This document shows positions 21,885-25,267 of a DNA stretch of 25,267 bases, in pieces (positions within the stretch are counted from its first letter, which is position 1; every line of letters begins with the position of its first letter). Below the pieces are notes generated by a model. The model worked only from the letters and a program-made list of their open reading frames with translations, was not told where the DNA came from and did no database searches. The translations under genes and the position numbers were made by a program. The stretch comes from a virus, in IMG/VR virus record IMGVR_UViG_3300009451_000193, positions 1-25,267 of that record, one strand, 5' to 3'.

Positions 21885-23555
21885 TTATTCTTTGCTCCCG
21901 CTTGAAGTGCGCCCGCCTTTGGCTTGCGCTTGCGTGGTTTTATCTTTGCCGGCAGAGTCGGATTTCATCTTTAATTCGGCAGTTGCCTTGGCTTGTTCCA
22001 TTGCTTTGTCAGCCTGCTTCTGCTGGTATTCTTCAATGCGGGCCATTTCTTCCTCGAGTTCATCAGACCCATCCAGACGACGCACCGCAGTTTCCGGCGA
22101 GATAATTCCGGCAGTTATGCGTTGCACGACTTCGTTAACCATTTCAGTCCGGTCATCCGGCAGCATCGGGGGCCAATCGACTTTGTGGGCCATAAGAATG
22201 GCTTCAATCATCTTGGCCGAAACCGCATCGACTCCCACGGACTCAACTCCGTTCAGATTACTGCTGAGTTGACGCTTGGTGCCGGTAATGACTGCGGCGA
22301 TGTAGGACAGTTGTTTCAGCCCGGCAGACGTTGACCGGCGGTATCTCATGCCAGTGTTCATTGCAGGCCACATCATAAACTTTAGAGTAAGTGCGCTGCG
22401 GATGGAGGCATCAGTCCGGCCAAAAGCCACGTCCGGCATATTGATATGTTCCCTTGCCATTTTGACAAGGTCATTGACTACATAGTCAACCATCGACTGG
22501 TTGATTTCTGCGCCGGGCAATCGCCCGACCTCCGGCGAATCTGCGCCGTGTTGAGGCATTCCCAGGTTGATAAACTCTGACCGGGATACCTTGTCAAGAC
22601 CAGCGTCGCCTTTGGGCCGGTTGCGTACCCACGGCTGCTGATGCATAGCATCGGCCAGCCCCTCGCCCAGGTGGGCCAGGTTATTGTTGATTTCGTCCTG
22701 CGGCCCAATCAGAGACGGCACCAGACTTTCACCAAAGAACTCTCCGGCCCGAATACGGGGGGAGTAGACGTAGGGGATAATCGTAGTGCCAAGAACCGGG
22801 TCCACAAACGGGTTAATGCCGGCCATTTCGCTTCCGTCAGGCCAACGGCCAATCCGGTCATCAATCTTGACGAAGTATTCCTGTTCGTCCCAATGCTCGT
22901 GAACAGTCACGTAATCGGGATCGCTGACTCCGTAATCGCTAACCGGCTGCCTTAGTTCGACTCTGTATCGGGCCTGAGCCGTTGGTTTCGGCATCTGGTG
23001 CATGACATCCATACTGACCAGTCGCTCGTAGTCGTCGCCATCCCATACCGGGAAGCACGCCCGCGGGTCAATGGTGAAGTATCGTACCGGCCATTTACGG
23101 CGGGTTGGTGTCCATGCCACTTTCCAGAAGTGACCGCCAAACACCTGACTGAATATGGACTGCTCTAATAAGAGATTGTCGCCGCCATTGATTGCCCAAA
23201 GTAAATTGAGCATGTTGGTGACGCTCTCTTTAGTAGACTTGTCAATGGCTGGGTTATCACTCAGGCCAAACTGGACTATCTTGTCGTCAGTGAACTGCCC
23301 CAAAAGGACAGCGGCATGGTTGATAACTGCGCTTCGTACAATGTTGAGCTTGACCGGGTACACTTCCTGATTCTTGGCATTCTTCTTGTTGAGAATGTAC
23401 CCCTTGTAGTAAGCCCAATACTTGTTGTAGAAGCCATGTTGCTCGCTCCATTGCCCATTAGGATATTCTTCGGGGGCAAGAGTAAGCTTCCGGTCTGCGA
23501 AAACTGAGAGTGGTACGTATTCTTTTGATGTAGGAGATGTTAATATTCCAGCCAT
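21885..23555 (-). CDS. Portal protein (SPP1 gp6-like)
   Basis: A 556-residue protein encoded after the large terminase, with the typical portal build: N-terminal wing/clip segments (YYKGYILNKKNAKNQEVYPVKLNIVRSAVINHAAVLLG), a beta-rich wing (YFTIDPRACFPVWDGDDYERLV, VTVHEHWDEQEYFVKI), the conserved SPRIRAGEFFGESLVPSLIGPQDEINN region, then stem helices and a charged, low-complexity C-terminus (EEYQQKQADKAMEQAKATAELK). The portal forms the 12-fold ring at one vertex, through which DNA is packed and ejected. The start is ATG 23555, preceded by GCAGG. The promoter at 23565-23593 is so close that its transcript would have almost no leader. Confidence 0.85.
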   Translation of the reverse strand: MAGILTSPTSKEYVPLSVFADRKLTLAPEEYPNGQWSEQHGFYNKYWAYYKGYILNKKNAKNQEVYPVKLNIVRSAVINHAAVLLGQFTDDKIVQFGLSDNPAIDKSTKESVTNMLNLLWAINGGDNLLLEQSIFSQVFGGHFWKVAWTPTRRKWPVRYFTIDPRACFPVWDGDDYERLVSMDVMHQMPKPTAQARYRVELRQPVSDYGVSDPDYVTVHEHWDEQEYFVKIDDRIGRWPDGSEMAGINPFVDPVLGTTIIPYVYSPRIRAGEFFGESLVPSLIGPQDEINNNLAHLGEGLADAMHQQPWVRNRPKGDAGLDKVSRSEFINLGMPQHGADSPEVGRLPGAEINQSMVDYVVNDLVKMAREHINMPDVAFGRTDASIRSALTLKFMMWPAMNTGMRYRRSTSAGLKQLSYIAAVITGTKRQLSSNLNGVESVGVDAVSAKMIEAILMAHKVDWPPMLPDDRTEMVNEVVQRITAGIISPETAVRRLDGSDELEEEMARIEEYQQKQADKAMEQAKATAELKMKSDSAGKDKTTQAQAKGGRTSSGSKE

Positions 23556-23564
23556 ATTACCTGC

Positions 23565-23593
23565 ACAATAACAAATATAAGATTCAATGTAAA
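23565..23593 (-). promoter_or_regulatory. Sigma70-like promoter before the portal gene
   Basis: On the minus strand: TTTACA (23593-23588), 17-base spacer, TATTGT (23570-23565). It is a near copy of the promoter at 15440-15468. The -10 lies only 9 bases before the portal ATG, so a start 7 bases downstream would leave 2-3 untranslated bases and cut off the ribosome binding site. Confidence 0.55.
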
Positions 23594-23603
23594 GCGTTTT
23601 TTA

Positions 23604-25163
23604 CTAATTCCTGGCAAAACCGCCGGTGTCCATCCTTGCATCACGTGCCGATGACAGTTCCGCCGGGTTTTCAGAGGCATTTTCGTCGGTGTAATCTTCC
23701 CACAGGTATCCCCGCAAATGCCAACTTGTCATCAGGATGACCGATACAATATCCTGTGACAGTTTGCCGGTGGCGGTATCCAAAGCGATGTCGTAGCTGA
23801 CAAGCTGACTGCGTAAGCCCTGAATGAAGGGCCAGCGATACAAGCCCCGCTGCACCTGCTGGATGGCCGCAACCAGCATCCCCTTCTTCTGGCCTGAAAA
23901 GTCCAGCCCCGTCGCCCAAATGCCCATATCCAACAGGATTTGTTCATCCCACAGTTTTTGGGTGCCGGTGTTGTCGATTACAGCTTCGACGGGACGAAAC
24001 ACGTCCCAGGCGTATTTGTAGGCAACTTTGAACGGGTCATAAGAGCCATTGCCGAATACCCACTTGAAAAAGACAAGGCGGGCCGGATTTTTTGGGAAAT
24101 CACTTATATCCCAAACCATAACCACCCCGGCATTCCGGTGGGGCGGGTTACCTTGCCCCGGATCGCCTACCAGCAAATAATGTTGCCCGTTTTCAGGGGG
24201 CCGTTCCCAATGAATACACCCTGACGATGAAATTTCCTCGACAACCCAACCGGGGGTTGGTACACTCTTTTCAAGCAGGTGATACTGCGCCCAGCGGTTC
24301 ATTTCCCAATCTTCACATGCTGAAACAGAATCGGTGGAGAAGTGGGTCCCCACGCCTTCGGGTTTATCACCTTCCAGCATTTGCCCCCATTGGTCTTCGG
24401 GGATGATGAGCTTGTAGTTCTCGATATCTTCGTCAGAAAGGTTGTCGCTGGACTTGACCTGCATCGACAGGAAGTTCTTCTTGTCAGAGGTCATCCTGTC
24501 CATACGTTCCCATAGCCAGGGTGGAGCAAAGTCGTAGTTGGCGGTAATCACACTCATCCGGCGCAGTCGTTCCCGAAAGCCGCCTTGCGGCAGGGGAACA
24601 TTACCGCGAGTACGAGTGACCATCATGGTCATTAACCACGTTGCGTCAAGGATAACGCCACCCTCATCAAGTGACATCCAATCGCCTTCCCACCCCTGAA
24701 TACGCTCGGCGGAGTCTGCGGCACTCATAAAATGTATCTGGCTTTCGCCAATGTAGTCGTTCTTGAGAACAATGACGGGGTAAGGACGCTCGATAGCCTT
24801 GTAGATGAACTTCTCGAATGGTTTGTTAAAGGCTTCCCTGAGGATGGCCTCGTACATCAGCTTGGATTGCCAGCCGGTGGGGGCCAGGTTCATGACGCTG
24901 AACATCGGCGTTGTCGCGGCCCACGTGGCGATTGACAGGCCCACCCCCACTGTTTTACCGGAGCCGGTACCACCGACTACGGTAATCTGCCGTTGTTGGG
25001 CATGATGAAAGGCCCATTGCCACGGTCTGAATTCCCGCCCGCCGAAGTAGTACGATAAAAACCAATTAGCCCCAACTCCATCATTCGGATTTGAGGCTTT
25101 CTTGAACAGGGTTTTATCGCCGGATGTCAGCTTGTAAACACTATTCCTTTTTTGTGTCGCCAT
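23604..25163 (-). CDS. terL: Terminase large subunit
   Basis: A 519-residue DNA-packaging motor. The N-terminal ATPase part has Walker A GGTGSGKT (64-71) and Walker B WMSLDEGG (162-169, D166 and catalytic E167). The C-terminal RNase H-like nuclease part has the three acidic positions in VGDPGQG (D334), AVIDNTG (D397) and SQDIVSVI (D471). All key residues are present and the length is normal. It cuts concatemeric DNA and pumps it through the portal, whose gene follows after 48 bases. GGAAG lies 9 bases before the ATG. The small subunit is not in the window, unless it is the cut-off gene at the right edge, whose hydrophobic sequence makes that unlikely. Confidence 0.93.
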   Translation of the reverse strand: MATQKRNSVYKLTSGDKTLFKKASNPNDGVGANWFLSYYFGGREFRPWQWAFHHAQQRQITVVGGTGSGKTVGVGLSIATWAATTPMFSVMNLAPTGWQSKLMYEAILREAFNKPFEKFIYKAIERPYPVIVLKNDYIGESQIHFMSAADSAERIQGWEGDWMSLDEGGVILDATWLMTMMVTRTRGNVPLPQGGFRERLRRMSVITANYDFAPPWLWERMDRMTSDKKNFLSMQVKSSDNLSDEDIENYKLIIPEDQWGQMLEGDKPEGVGTHFSTDSVSACEDWEMNRWAQYHLLEKSVPTPGWVVEEISSSGCIHWERPPENGQHYLLVGDPGQGNPPHRNAGVVMVWDISDFPKNPARLVFFKWVFGNGSYDPFKVAYKYAWDVFRPVEAVIDNTGTQKLWDEQILLDMGIWATGLDFSGQKKGMLVAAIQQVQRGLYRWPFIQGLRSQLVSYDIALDTATGKLSQDIVSVILMTSWHLRGYLWEDYTDENASENPAELSSARDARMDTGGFARN

Positions 25164-25267
25164 TTAGTGATTTCTTCCGGGAGTGGTGTACCAAATCATG
25201 TAGGAGTTAGCTGCCAGTAATAGTGTTCTTACGATGAGACTGCTAATGCCAATAGATAGGCTGACCG
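25164..25267 (-). CDS. C-terminal end of a small hydrophobic protein (partial)
   Basis: The last 33 codons of a gene entering from the right edge, ending in TAA directly before the terminase ATG. The visible part is hydrophobic (VSLSIGISSLIVRTLLLAAN, then SYMIWYTTPGRNH), like a membrane segment with a short polar tail. The frame is open to the edge and abuts terL. It does not resemble a small terminase. Too little is seen for a family. Confidence 0.45.
   Translation of the reverse strand, partial: VSLSIGISSLIVRTLLLAANSYMIWYTTPGRNH

Noticed and set aside
21113-22105. Long plus-strand ORF (330 codons) opposite scaffold and portal genes
   Set aside because: It spans two real minus-strand genes and their junction, and is rich in Leu/Phe/His as expected for the antisense of coiled-coil codons.
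1-25267. tRNA genes, CRISPR arrays, integrase/att sites, insertion sequences
   Set aside because: No cloverleaf-like segment, regular spaced repeats, recombinase motifs or terminal repeats were seen on reading; gaps between genes are too short for most of these.

Overview
The window is part of a tailed-phage (or prophage) genome holding most of the head and tail late genes. Almost every gene lies on the minus strand, so the module reads from the right edge to the left edge. The order is: large terminase, portal, scaffold, a small membrane protein, major capsid protein, two head-tail connector or completion proteins, a glycosyltransferase-like protein, tail tube protein, a secreted Ig-like protein, the tail assembly chaperone pair (with a likely -1 frameshift), a giant tape measure protein, a distal-tail-like protein, a tiny zinc ribbon, a tail hub with carbohydrate-binding-like insertions, and an incomplete propeller-like baseplate or fibre protein at the left edge. 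A tape measure gene and a frameshifted chaperone pair imply a long-tailed phage. A tail tube gene with no sheath gene beside it favours siphovirus morphology. The host cannot be read directly. The signal peptide and repeat style of the secreted protein remind me of Chloroflexota surface proteins, but that is weak inference.

Right part (about 15.5-25.3 kb): the head genes are tightly packed, with TAATG-type overlaps and short gaps. Two near-identical promoter-like elements (-35 TTTACA, 17-bp spacer, -10 TATTGT; 25 of 30 positions identical) lie just upstream of the portal gene and of the tail chaperone gene. The second carries an 18-bp palindrome at the expected transcription start, so it looks like an operator-controlled promoter for the tail module. 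An intrinsic terminator ends the transcription unit upstream of it, just after the secreted protein gene. A perfect 17-bp inverted repeat lies between the two connector genes, and a stem-loop can pair with the start region of the capsid gene.

Middle part (about 5.8-15.4 kb): the tape measure gene encodes 2924 residues and is the outstanding object here. Its C-terminal half is an ordinary tape measure (hydrophobic segment, long tryptophan-spaced coiled coils, typical C-terminal motif). Ahead of a glycine-rich linker it carries a complete DEDDh 3'-5' exonuclease domain and then a region with the signatures of a two-barrel RNA polymerase: a beta-prime-like LGK..SG...VP stretch, an R-x-P motif and the metal-binding DYDGD motif, plus a possible beta-like lysine pair. 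I infer a single polypeptide that is packed in the tail and could bring an exonuclease and an RNA polymerase into the cell with the DNA.

Left part (1-5.8 kb): the distal-tail, zinc-ribbon, hub and fibre-like genes are chained by 4-base ATGA overlaps. One small membrane-protein ORF (42 residues) lies on the opposite strand in the only sizeable gap of the tail module. I saw no tRNA, CRISPR array, integrase or insertion sequence. Lysis, replication and small terminase genes are not visible and may lie outside the window.
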